Below, piece by piece: positions 6,189 to 14,746 of a stretch of 24,778 nucleotides of DNA; positions within the stretch are counted from its first letter, which is position 1; every line of letters starts with the position of its first letter. The notes beneath the pieces are model-generated. The model was not told the origin of the DNA. It saw only the letters and a list, made by a program, of their open reading frames with translations, and did no database searches. The stretch is from UBA3478 sp965662045. Lineage in GTDB: Bacteria; Bacteroidota; Bacteroidia; Flavobacteriales; Flavobacteriaceae. Both the position numbers and the translations under genes were made by a program. The DNA lies in the NCBI GenBank assembly GCA_965662045.1, contig CBFIGE010000022.1, positions 1 through 24,778 on the forward strand, written 5' to 3'.

Positions 6189-8795
6189 ATGAGCGAAAAA
6201 TTTTACTGGATAGTATTTTTTACGGTCAGCTATTCCTGGGGCCAAGAGGAGCTTTATGACCAAAAAACCTATAACACCTTGCAAATTCAAAATACTGATG
6301 CTCCAAAAATCGATGGAAAACTCGAAGAACAGGTTTGGGACTTAGTCGAATGGTCAGGTAATTTTATCGAACAGACGCCTGATGAAAATTCACTCCCCTC
6401 TCAACCTACTGCATTTAAGATTTTATACGATCAAAAATTCATCTACGTCGCTATCAAAGCTTATGATAGTATTCCTCAACAAATTGAACAGCGCATGTCT
6501 CGTCGTGATGGTTTCGAAGGTGATTTTGTAGAGGTCGTTTTTGCAAGCATAGGAGACAAAAGAACTGCATACAGCTTTACAACCACTGCTGCGGGTGTTA
6601 AAGGGGATGAATTTATCACCTTTAACGATGGAGATGAAAGTTGGAACCCAATTTGGTATACCTCAAGTAGTATTGAAGATGACGGCTATTTAGTTGAATC
6701 TAAAATTCCCTTTTCACAGTTAAAATTTGGAAATAACCCAGAGCAATCATGGGGCTTGCAGGTCAATCGTAGAATTTTTAGGGCTGACGAAGTCTCTGTT
6801 TGGGATCGAGTTCCTTTAGATGTAGGTGCTCCCATCGCAGAAATAGGAACCTTAAAAGGTCTTAAAAATATTATTCCGCAAAAGCAGTTGGAAATTCAAC
6901 CCTTTGTGGTCTCACAAAATGATCGTTATCCGAGCGAAGAAGGAAATCCCTTTAAAACAGGTAATGATCAAATTACCAAATTCGGACTTGATGCGAAAAT
7001 CGGTATAACTAATGATTTAACCCTTGATCTCACCATCAATCCTGATTTCGGTCAAGTCGAAGCTGATCCTGGAGCCATAGCTTTAGACGGGTTTCAGATT
7101 TTCTTTAGAGAACAGCGTCCTTTTTTTATCGAAAACAACAATATTTTTGATTACGGTTTTGCCGACGGAAACGATAATCTCTTTTACTCAAGACGAATTG
7201 GTCGAAGCCCTCAAGGATTTGTATCTAATCCTGCCGGAGCCTACGTAAATACGCCTAACAATACTGCTATCTTGGGTGCAGCTAAATTCTCAGGTAAAAC
7301 TAAAGACGGCTTATCTATTGGTGTCATAAATGCCCTCACCGCAGAAATGAGTGCAGAAATTAGAACTGAAGACGAGCGAAGTTTTCAAGTCGTAGAACCC
7401 TTGACTAACTATTCTGTGGTCCGTTTACAACAAGATTTGAACGAACGGCAATCTTTTGTAGGGCTCATGTTAACGGGAACAAATCGACAACTTCCAGAAT
7501 CCCTAAACTACTTGCATAAAAGCGCCTACTCTTATGGCGTTGATTTCGCGCACAGCTGGGATGATTTTAGCAAGTACCTGATTGGAACCTTTGTGGGTAG
7601 TACAGTTAACGGAACTCCCGAAGCCATAACAGGAACACAGCGCAGTATTGTTCATTTATTTCAACGCAGCGATGCCTCCCATGTTGAGGTAGATACTACC
7701 CTTACTAGGCTTTCTGGTACTGGAGGACGCTTGGAGTACGGCAAGCAAGGAGGGAGCGCATGGACTTATCAGATGGGAACACGTTGGAGGTCACCAGGAC
7801 TAGAAACCAATGACATAGGATTTTTGAGACAGGCAGATGATATTAGACAATACAATCGACTTAATTATAGAACTTTAAGAGCCAAAGATTGGTATAGAAA
7901 CATAAATCTCAATTTTTCTCAGTTTACTGCCTTTGACTTTGAAGGTAATTTCAATCGAATACAATTTGACACCCGAACTTCTATTAATTTTAAAAATTTC
8001 TGGAGTGTGTCTTCAGGGCTTTTTTACAAACCTCGAATCTTTACCAACACTCATTTAAGAGGAGGCCCTCGTTGGCGATTTAACCGAGAGATGGGAGGTT
8101 ATTTCTTTTTTGAATCTGACTCAAGAAAACGCTTTAGAATCGGAGGCGGATACATTCGTTCTGTAGCCACAGAAGATCAATTCTCCTTTTTGAGATATGA
8201 AGTAGGCTTTTCTTATCAACCCTCTGACAGACTTAATTTAGGTCTAGAAGTAGAATATAATGAAAGACCGAGTCAAACCCAGTATTTGAAGGCTTTCAAT
8301 TTTAATGGAAACGACAACTACTTACTGTCAGATATCAATAACGATCAACTCTCGACCGTATTGAGACTCAATTACAGTGTTACCCCAAATATGAGTTTGC
8401 AATTCTACGGTGAACCATTCATTACCTCGGTTGATTACAAAAGATTTAATACAGTCAATAATCCTATCGCAAAGTCTTTAGATGATCGTATCAGCTATTT
8501 GTCAGATGCACAGGTGAACTTTGAAAACAATCGCTATTTAGTAGATTTCAACCAAGATCAAAATGTTGATTTGAGCTTTCAAAATCCAGACTTTACCTAT
8601 TTTCAGTTTAGATCAAATTTGGTTTTTAGATGGGAATATATACCGGGCTCAGAACTCTTTCTGGTTTGGAATCGCGGAATTAGCAATTACGGAAGTCTAG
8701 CTCCTTCTCTAGGAGACGCCTATTTTGAAAAGCTCTCAGGAGAAAATGTCAATAACACTTTTTTAATCAAGGCCACCTATAGATTTATTCGCTAA
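6189..8795 (+). CDS. DUF5916 protein: CBM9-like domain plus outer-membrane beta-barrel
   Basis: The 868-residue protein begins with a signal peptide (about 1-19, ending SYSWGQ). Residues about 40-215 form a family 9 carbohydrate-binding-like domain: APKIDGKLEEQVWDL, the strand FKILYDQKFIYVAIKAYD, and FEGDFVEVVFAS. The rest (about 225-868) is the DUF5916 part, with the signature FFREQRPFFIENNNIFDYG and LFYSRRIGRSPQG at about 308-350. Amphipathic strands then continue to a terminal aromatic-containing strand (LIKATYRFIR), as expected for an outer-membrane barrel. The length is typical of the family. CBM9-like domains bind sugar ends, but these proteins have no proven substrate. No SusC/SusD genes flank it. 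It is probably followed in the same transcript by the Kazal lipoprotein gene, 50 bases downstream. Confidence 0.85.
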   Translation: MSEKFYWIVFFTVSYSWGQEELYDQKTYNTLQIQNTDAPKIDGKLEEQVWDLVEWSGNFIEQTPDENSLPSQPTAFKILYDQKFIYVAIKAYDSIPQQIEQRMSRRDGFEGDFVEVVFASIGDKRTAYSFTTTAAGVKGDEFITFNDGDESWNPIWYTSSSIEDDGYLVESKIPFSQLKFGNNPEQSWGLQVNRRIFRADEVSVWDRVPLDVGAPIAEIGTLKGLKNIIPQKQLEIQPFVVSQNDRYPSEEGNPFKTGNDQITKFGLDAKIGITNDLTLDLTINPDFGQVEADPGAIALDGFQIFFREQRPFFIENNNIFDYGFADGNDNLFYSRRIGRSPQGFVSNPAGAYVNTPNNTAILGAAKFSGKTKDGLSIGVINALTAEMSAEIRTEDERSFQVVEPLTNYSVVRLQQDLNERQSFVGLMLTGTNRQLPESLNYLHKSAYSYGVDFAHSWDDFSKYLIGTFVGSTVNGTPEAITGTQRSIVHLFQRSDASHVEVDTTLTRLSGTGGRLEYGKQGGSAWTYQMGTRWRSPGLETNDIGFLRQADDIRQYNRLNYRTLRAKDWYRNINLNFSQFTAFDFEGNFNRIQFDTRTSINFKNFWSVSSGLFYKPRIFTNTHLRGGPRWRFNREMGGYFFFESDSRKRFRIGGGYIRSVATEDQFSFLRYEVGFSYQPSDRLNLGLEVEYNERPSQTQYLKAFNFNGNDNYLLSDINNDQLSTVLRLNYSVTPNMSLQFYGEPFITSVDYKRFNTVNNPIAKSLDDRISYLSDAQVNFENNRYLVDFNQDQNVDLSFQNPDFTYFQFRSNLVFRWEYIPGSELFLVWNRGISNYGSLAPSLGDAYFEKLSGENVNNTFLIKATYRFIR

Positions 8796-8845
8796 AGTAT
8801 TAGAGGATTTTTCTTTCCAGGTGTTTAATTTAAAAACAGCTTCCA

Positions 8846-9412
8846 ATGAAGACTATACACTTTTTTATCTTTTTCGCTTTACTCAATTTTGCAAGTTGTC
8901 AAAAATCCCCTATTACCTCTGATAATTTAAAAGCTATTGAAGGGCAATGGATTTTGAATAATGTTGTTTGTTATTGCCAATTCGAAGATTACGTTTTCGA
9001 GAGCAATCAACTCTGGATATTTGCTGATCAAAAACTGATATGGAGCAAAAGCTCTAATGAACTACCTCTAGGGATTAGTAATACTGACCTTCCAGAAAGC
9101 TTTCGAATTAAAGAGGATTTGATTGTACTTTCTGATCAAAAAAAATACCGTATCGAAGTTCTTGATGACAATCAGTTGGCTCTGCATTATGTCGATGTTC
9201 CAGAAATCGCAGACGACGAGGTCTCGTATTACTTTACAAAAGGGCCGACACCGTTAGATTGTATAGATCCACTTAATCCTTTCTTGGAGGTCGCCTGTAC
9301 CAAAGAATACCAACCCGTTTGCGGATGTGACGGACTCACCTACCCCAATTCGTGTTATGCCACCTATCAAGGAGGTGTAACTTCGTTTACCGAAGGTACT
9401 TGCCCGCAATAA
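8846..9412 (+). CDS. Lipoprotein with lipocalin-like and C-terminal Kazal-type domains
   Basis: The 188-residue protein has a lipobox FASC (Cys18). A lipocalin-like beta domain (about 28-132) begins with the typical IEGQWILNNV and ends with VSYYFTKG. A Kazal-type module (139-186) follows, with six Cys at 139, 151, 159, 161, 170 and 186 around PVCGCDGLTYPNSC. That Cys pattern fits the bacterial Kazal_2 form, whose eukaryotic relatives inhibit serine proteases. The reactive-site region between Cys151 and Cys159 is TKEYQPV. I infer a surface or periplasmic protein that may blunt proteases, or that uses the disulfide-rich fold for binding only. It sits 50 bases after the DUF5916 gene and 69 bases before the sulfatase operon, with an inverted repeat in the latter gap. 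Confidence 0.75.
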   Translation: MKTIHFFIFFALLNFASCQKSPITSDNLKAIEGQWILNNVVCYCQFEDYVFESNQLWIFADQKLIWSKSSNELPLGISNTDLPESFRIKEDLIVLSDQKKYRIEVLDDNQLALHYVDVPEIADDEVSYYFTKGPTPLDCIDPLNPFLEVACTKEYQPVCGCDGLTYPNSCYATYQGGVTSFTEGTCPQ

Positions 9413-9414
9413 AC

Positions 9415-9477
9415 AGGTCTTGGTTATTAGCTTCTTTTGCATTTAATTTTTAAATTGTAAAGAACTAACTAAGACCT
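9415..9477. promoter_or_regulatory. 12-base inverted repeat bracketing the upstream region of the sulfatase operon
   Basis: AGGTCTTGGTTA (9415-9426) and TAACTAAGACCT (9466-9477) are inverted copies differing at one position, which would be a G-U pair in RNA. The 39-base interval includes TAATTTTT (9444-9451), a partial match to the -7 consensus, 21 bases after a TTG at 9420-9422. The right arm ends four bases before the sulfatase ATG at 9482. It could be an operator pair, a leader hairpin that hides the start, or a weak terminator without a T-run. Confidence 0.45.
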
Positions 9478-9481
9478 AATT

Positions 9482-11014
9482 ATGCGCGGTTTTCAAATTT
9501 TAGTGACCGTTCTCGCCTTTATCGTTCTCAATTCTTGTGCACTTGAGGAGGAACGTGCACCCAATATTTTATTCATAATGTCTGATGATCATACCTCTCA
9601 AGCATGGGGTATTTACGGAGGACTATTAGCGCCTTATGTTAAAAATGACGGCATCAAAACATTGGCTGAACAAGGAGTCACCCTCGAGAATATGTTTGCC
9701 ACTAACTCCATTTGTGTGCCCTCTCGAGCTACACTATTAACTGGAGTAATGAGCCATAAAAACGATGTCTACACCTTGGGAGATGCGCTTTCCACAGACA
9801 GTTTAACCATTGCAGGATTGCTCTCTGATGCAGGATACTCAACAGCGATTATTGGAAAATGGCATTTAAAAGAAGAACCTACTGGTTTCGACTATTACAA
9901 GGTATTACCCGGCCAGGGAAGGTATTTCAATCCCTTACTCAAAACAAAGGAAAACTGGGAATACGGGGGAAAAGGAGGAACAGTACACGAAGGCTTTTCT
10001 TCGGATATTATTGGAGACGAATCTATTGAATGGATTAAAGCTCAAGACCAAAATCAACCTTTTTTCTTGATGACTCATTTCAAAGCCACACATGAACCAT
10101 TCCACTATCCAGAGCGTCACGCTGAACTGTTGGCTAATGTTGAAATTCCAGAACCTGAGTCGCTTTTAGAATCCTATCCTCATCCTACGGGAAGAACATT
10201 TAAGGGGCAATTGTTAGATAATTTGACTAAAAGATGGTTACGCTACCAAGAAAAACCTGATGAATTTTGGACCGATTATCCAGGTATGCCTTTCGATATT
10301 TCAGGCCTAGACAGTATCCAAATTAGAAAAAAATCCTATCAAAAATTTGTAAAAGATTTTATTCGTTGCGGAGCAGCAATTGACGATAATATTGAAAAGA
10401 TTTTAGCTGCACTCAAAGAAAGTGGACAGCTTGAAAACACCATTATAATTTACACCTCTGACCAAGGGTATTTTTTAGGAGAACACGGCTTTTTTGACAA
10501 GCGTATGATGTTGGAAGAGTCTGCTCGAATGCCTTTTGTAGTTCGTTATCCAAAAAAAATACCTCAAGGAAAGAGAAATGATGCTTTACTGATGAATATC
10601 GATATTCCTGTTTTTATTTTGGATTACGCCCAGGTTCCTATTCCAGAGCAGATGCAAGGCCAATCTTTTCGAGCATTGCTCGAGGGCGATGCACAAGAAG
10701 AGCGTGAATACACCTACTATCGATATTGGGAACATAGTCCAAATCGTCCCGCTCACTTTGGTGTAAGAAGTAAAGACTTCAAATTAATTTATTACTACGG
10801 CGAGGCTCTTGATATGCGTAATGCTACGAAACAAAACACAGATCCTAGTTGGGAATTTTATGATTTGAGGACAGATCCAAAAGAACGGATCAATGCATTT
10901 TCAAATCCTGAATACCGAGCAGAAATCGTTGTAATGCACGAGGCATTAAAAAAACAAAAAGCCTACTACCAAGACCACCAAACTGAGGTGCCAGAAATGG
11001 AATTAAAAAATTAA
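9482..11014 (+). CDS. Exported S1-family (formylglycine-dependent) sulfatase lipoprotein
   Basis: The 510-residue protein carries a lipobox LNSC (Cys19), so it acts in the periplasm or at the outer membrane. It releases sulfate from an organic sulfate ester. All S1 core elements are visible: metal ligands Asp35-Asp36 (MSDDHT), the signature Cys78-V-P-S-R82 in which Cys78 is converted to formylglycine, Lys126 and His128 (GKWHLK), His204, and Asp327-Gln328 (TSDQG). The segment YFLGEHGFFDKRMMLEES resembles S1 enzymes that act on 6-O-sulfated amino sugars, but subfamily and substrate are inference. It needs a maturase (FGE or anSME), which is not in the window. Its stop abuts the next ATG with no gap, so translation with the cytochrome/DUF1553 gene is probably coupled. 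It heads the operon running to 17297. Confidence 0.92.
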   Translation: MRGFQILVTVLAFIVLNSCALEEERAPNILFIMSDDHTSQAWGIYGGLLAPYVKNDGIKTLAEQGVTLENMFATNSICVPSRATLLTGVMSHKNDVYTLGDALSTDSLTIAGLLSDAGYSTAIIGKWHLKEEPTGFDYYKVLPGQGRYFNPLLKTKENWEYGGKGGTVHEGFSSDIIGDESIEWIKAQDQNQPFFLMTHFKATHEPFHYPERHAELLANVEIPEPESLLESYPHPTGRTFKGQLLDNLTKRWLRYQEKPDEFWTDYPGMPFDISGLDSIQIRKKSYQKFVKDFIRCGAAIDDNIEKILAALKESGQLENTIIIYTSDQGYFLGEHGFFDKRMMLEESARMPFVVRYPKKIPQGKRNDALLMNIDIPVFILDYAQVPIPEQMQGQSFRALLEGDAQEEREYTYYRYWEHSPNRPAHFGVRSKDFKLIYYYGEALDMRNATKQNTDPSWEFYDLRTDPKERINAFSNPEYRAEIVVMHEALKKQKAYYQDHQTEVPEMELKN

Positions 11015-13270
11015 ATGAAAGCATCGCACAAATACAGTCTGTATTTTTTTGTTCCCTTAATTTTAATATGGGGTGGAACTTATTTCTTTTCGGGTCCAAA
11101 AGAAATTGTTCAAACTCGAGTAGAATCGACCATTCCTCAAGTAATCAGCTATAATTTTGACGTCAAACCTATTTTGTCTGACAAATGCTATGCCTGTCAC
11201 GGTCCTGATGCAGAGGCCCGACAAGCCGAGCTCAGGCTAGACCTTGCAGAAGGAGCTTTTAAAACAGCCAAATACCTTAGTGATATGCCAATTATCTCCA
11301 AAGGTGACCCTAAAGGTAGTGCACTTGTTTATCATATTCGTAGCACAGATGCCGAGCGTCAAATGCCCCCACCTTCATCAAATCTCCTCTTGTCGGAACG
11401 ACAAAAAGAAATATTATCCAAGTGGATTGAACAAGGAGCTTTGTGGGAAGAACACTGGGCCTACCAAATTCCTAAAATATCTTCACCTCCAGGTATATCC
11501 TTTGATTCATGGGCCATTAACGAAATAGATCTTTTCATTGCAAAGCGACTAGAAGTTAAAAATATGAAACCCTCTGCACTTGCTTCAAAAGAAACTATAT
11601 TGAGACGTTTGGCTTTTGATCTTACTGGATTACCTCCCTCTATCGAGCTCATGGATCAGTTTTTAACTGATTCTTCTGATAAGGCCTATGAAAAAATGGT
11701 AGACTACTTCATGAGTTTACCTCAATTTGGAGAAAATATGGCTTCTTCATGGCTTGATGTAGCTCGATATGCAGATACGCACGGTTATCAAGATGACCTC
11801 GAACGGATCATGTGGCCTTGGCGAGATTGGGTCATACACGCCTTCAATAAAAATCTTCCTTACGATGAATTCATCAGCTGGCAGCTGGCCGGAGACCTTT
11901 ACGAAAACCCTAGTTTAGAAATGTTAGTGGCGACGGGGTTCAATCGAAATCATAAAATTACCCAAGAAGGTGGTGTTATTGATGAAGAATATCGTGTAGA
12001 ATATGTGGCTGACCGCGCCATTACCACTTCTAAAGCTTTAATGGGATTAACTGTGGAATGCGCGCGATGTCACGATCACAAATACGATGCTGTCTCTCAA
12101 AAAGAGTTTTTCAGCCTGTATAGCTTTTTTGACAAGATAGATGAAAAAGGGAGGATTGAATACGGAGAGACTCCATCTCCTTTTATTGTGCTCGATAAAG
12201 AAATTGTAGCCAAAGAATTGACCTTTATGCACCTTCCGGATAGCATTGAAAAAGTAGAACTCATGGTGATGAAAGAGGAGCCAGATATTCGTTCTACTTA
12301 TACCCTAAAAAGAGGAGTGTATGACGCCCCTGACCAAGAAGTTTTTCCCGCCACACCTGAAAGCGTTTTAGCATTTGACCGTGGCTATGTTCCAAACCGA
12401 AAAGGTTTGGCCAACTGGTTTTTTGATGCCAATAATCCACTGACCTCTAGAGTAGTTATTAACCGGTACTGGCAGCAATTTTTTGGAAGAGGTATTGTAA
12501 GTACCCCTGACGACTTTGGCAATCAAGGTGCTCGACCAACTCATCCTAAACTCATGGATTGGTTGGCTACCACATTTAGAACGACAGATAAATGGGATAG
12601 TAAACAATTCATTAAACGTCTTGTGATGTCGGCAACTTATAGACAATCCAGTAAGAGAATTGCTGATTATGAGTTGCAGGATCCAGAAAATAAGTATTTG
12701 TCTTATTACCCCAGGCAAAAGCTCACCGCTGAAATGATTAGAGACAACGCATTGGCCACTAGCGGCTTACTGAATATAACCATTGGAGGGCCCAGTGTCA
12801 AACCTCATCAACCTGAAGGGCTTTGGGAAGAAACGACCTCGGGACAAGGGTTAACCCAATATACCCCAGATACAGGTTCTAATCTGTACAGGCGAAGTTT
12901 ATATACTTTTTGGAAGCGTACCGTTCCTCCTCCAAATATGATGACCTTTGACGCATCCTCTCGGGATTTTTGCAATGTAGAGCGCCAAAAGACAAGCACA
13001 CCTTTGCAGTCATTAGTTTTAATGAACGACCCGCAATTTTACAATGCAGCTCAGCATATTTCGAAGAAAATCGAAAAACTTAGCCTTTCGAATCAAGATA
13101 AAATTGTTGCCCTTTTTAGACAAATCACCTTGAGAAAACCTTTGTCTGAAGAGGTTGAAATGCTCAAAAGATATTTTGATGACTTGACCCAAGAAAAAGA
13201 CACCAAACAAGCCTTTACCGATTTAGCGGTTCTTATTTACAATTTAGACGAAACCACACAAAAAAGTTAG
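11015..13270 (+). CDS. Planctomycete-type cytochrome c (PSD1) with DUF1549 and DUF1553 domains
   Basis: The 751-residue protein has an N-terminal signal or anchor (about 7-25). A PSD1 cytochrome domain (about 45-140) contains haem motif C58-YA-C61-H62 and the probable axial Met117 (RQMPPP). DUF1549 (about 165-375) contains DLTGLPPS and a second haem-like motif C349-AR-C352-H353 followed by DHKYDAVSQ. DUF1553 (about 450-720) starts near LANWFFDANNPLTSRVVINRYW. These domains were defined in Rhodopirellula baltica and are abundant in Planctomycetes and Verrucomicrobia. The enzymatic role is not established. I infer a periplasmic redox protein. It is at the shorter end of the family, without the LamG-like insert many members carry. 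It starts directly after the sulfatase stop and is followed, after four bases, by its usual partner DUF1501. Confidence 0.9.
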   Translation: MKASHKYSLYFFVPLILIWGGTYFFSGPKEIVQTRVESTIPQVISYNFDVKPILSDKCYACHGPDAEARQAELRLDLAEGAFKTAKYLSDMPIISKGDPKGSALVYHIRSTDAERQMPPPSSNLLLSERQKEILSKWIEQGALWEEHWAYQIPKISSPPGISFDSWAINEIDLFIAKRLEVKNMKPSALASKETILRRLAFDLTGLPPSIELMDQFLTDSSDKAYEKMVDYFMSLPQFGENMASSWLDVARYADTHGYQDDLERIMWPWRDWVIHAFNKNLPYDEFISWQLAGDLYENPSLEMLVATGFNRNHKITQEGGVIDEEYRVEYVADRAITTSKALMGLTVECARCHDHKYDAVSQKEFFSLYSFFDKIDEKGRIEYGETPSPFIVLDKEIVAKELTFMHLPDSIEKVELMVMKEEPDIRSTYTLKRGVYDAPDQEVFPATPESVLAFDRGYVPNRKGLANWFFDANNPLTSRVVINRYWQQFFGRGIVSTPDDFGNQGARPTHPKLMDWLATTFRTTDKWDSKQFIKRLVMSATYRQSSKRIADYELQDPENKYLSYYPRQKLTAEMIRDNALATSGLLNITIGGPSVKPHQPEGLWEETTSGQGLTQYTPDTGSNLYRRSLYTFWKRTVPPPNMMTFDASSRDFCNVERQKTSTPLQSLVLMNDPQFYNAAQHISKKIEKLSLSNQDKIVALFRQITLRKPLSEEVEMLKRYFDDLTQEKDTKQAFTDLAVLIYNLDETTQKS

Positions 13271-13274
13271 GCCT

Positions 13275-14741
13275 ATGGATCCGTTACACAAACATTTACT
13301 GAACGAAAACAGAAGGCATTTCTTGAAAAAAGTTGGTCTTGGAATTGGTGGTATCGCTTTGGGAAGTTTATTAGATCCATTTTCATTACAATCCAAAACA
13401 AATCCAGCTGATTTGCTGCACACAGGTGCACTACCTCTACCTCATTTCGCTCCGAAGGCCAAACGCATCATTTATTTGTTTCAAAGTGGGGGTCCATCGC
13501 AATTAGATCTATTTGACTACAAACCGCTTTTGAACAAAATGAGAGGGCAAGACTTACCCGATTCGATTCGAAGGGGTCAACGTCTCACGGGTATGACTTC
13601 TGGTCAGGATCGATTTCCTCTAACGGGAAGTGTTTTTAACTTCAAACAATACGGAGAATCAAGAGCTTGGATTAGTGAGGTCATGCCTTATACTGCAAAA
13701 ATTGCAGATGAGTTATGTTTTGTAAAATCGATGCATACCGAAGCTATCAACCACGATCCAGCTATTACATTTTTTCAAACGGGATCACAACAATCTGGCA
13801 GACCGAGTTTTGGCTCTTGGATGAGCTATGGATTGGGAAGTCTTAACAACAACTTACCCTCCTTTATTGTCATGCTCTCAAGAGGAACTGGACGACCAAA
13901 CGGTCAACCTTTGTATTCTCGACTTTGGGGTAATGGTTTTTTGAGCTCACTGCACCAAGGGGTTCAATTCAGATCAGGCAAAGACCCTGTACTCTATCTT
14001 AAAAATCCTGAGGGTGTTTCGAGAAAAGAACGTAGGGCAATGCTAGACTATTTAGCTGAAATGAATGAGATTCAAGAAAATACATTTGGTGATCCAGAGG
14101 TTATCAATAGAATTTCCCAATACGAGATGGCATTTAGAATGCAAACTTCAGTTACTGATGTGATGAATCTCGATGATGAACCCGATCATATTTTTCAAAT
14201 GTATGGGGCTGAAGCTCTTACTCCTGGAACATTTGCTGCAAATTGTTTGCTAGCTCGAAGGCTTATTGAAAAAGATGTTCGGTTTGTGCAATTGTATCAT
14301 ATGGGATGGGATCAACACGACAATCTTCCTACCCAAATTACAAAGCAGGCTAAAGATGTAGACCAGGCCTCAGCTGCACTAATCATGGATCTCAAACAAA
14401 GAGGTCTGCTTGAAGATACCCTAGTAATTTGGGGCGGAGAATTCGGCCGCACAAATTACAGTCAAGGTATTTTAACTGAATCCTCTTATGGACGAGATCA
14501 CCATCCGAGATCCTTTACCATTTTTATGGCTGGAGGAGGTATCAAACCCGGATTTACGTATGGAGAAACTGACGAGTTTGGATATAATATCATCAAAGAC
14601 CCTGTTCACGTGCACGATCTTCAAGCGACCATTTTAAATCAATTTGGTATTGATCATACCCAAATGACCTATAAATATCAAGGTAGAAGATTTCGACTTA
14701 CCGACGTCTCTGGCAACGTAATTCATTCACTATTAACTTAA
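13275..14741 (+). CDS. Tat-exported DUF1501 protein
   Basis: The 488-residue protein opens with a twin-arginine signal (N-R13-R14-H-F-L-K-K followed by VGLGIGGIALGSLL), so it is exported folded, perhaps with a bound metal or cofactor. The rest matches DUF1501, which is distantly related to the alkaline phosphatase/sulfatase superfamily. Candidate metal or catalytic residues are Asp346, His348 and Asp349 (WDQHDN), Glu389 with Arg392 (GGEFGRT), and Asp408-His409-His410 (GRDHHP). DUF1501 nearly always neighbours PSD1/DUF1549/DUF1553 genes, as here with a gap of only four bases, which suggests the two act on the same substrate. It is not an S1 sulfatase: there is no CxPSR motif. Function is otherwise unknown. 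Confidence 0.88.
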   Translation: MDPLHKHLLNENRRHFLKKVGLGIGGIALGSLLDPFSLQSKTNPADLLHTGALPLPHFAPKAKRIIYLFQSGGPSQLDLFDYKPLLNKMRGQDLPDSIRRGQRLTGMTSGQDRFPLTGSVFNFKQYGESRAWISEVMPYTAKIADELCFVKSMHTEAINHDPAITFFQTGSQQSGRPSFGSWMSYGLGSLNNNLPSFIVMLSRGTGRPNGQPLYSRLWGNGFLSSLHQGVQFRSGKDPVLYLKNPEGVSRKERRAMLDYLAEMNEIQENTFGDPEVINRISQYEMAFRMQTSVTDVMNLDDEPDHIFQMYGAEALTPGTFAANCLLARRLIEKDVRFVQLYHMGWDQHDNLPTQITKQAKDVDQASAALIMDLKQRGLLEDTLVIWGGEFGRTNYSQGILTESSYGRDHHPRSFTIFMAGGGIKPGFTYGETDEFGYNIIKDPVHVHDLQATILNQFGIDHTQMTYKYQGRRFRLTDVSGNVIHSLLT

Positions 14742-14746
14742 ATTCA

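Noticed and set aside
6189..8795. SusC/TonB-dependent receptor
   Set aside because: There is no plug domain or TonB box. The N-terminal CBM9-like domain and the FFREQRPFFIEN signature point to DUF5916.
12368..12718. 116-residue minus-strand open frame inside the DUF1553 gene
   Set aside because: It lies wholly antisense to a conserved domain and shows no protein family pattern.
13275..14741. Calling the DUF1501 protein a sulfatase
   Set aside because: It lacks the C/S-x-P-S-R activation motif. Only remote superfamily similarity is expected.
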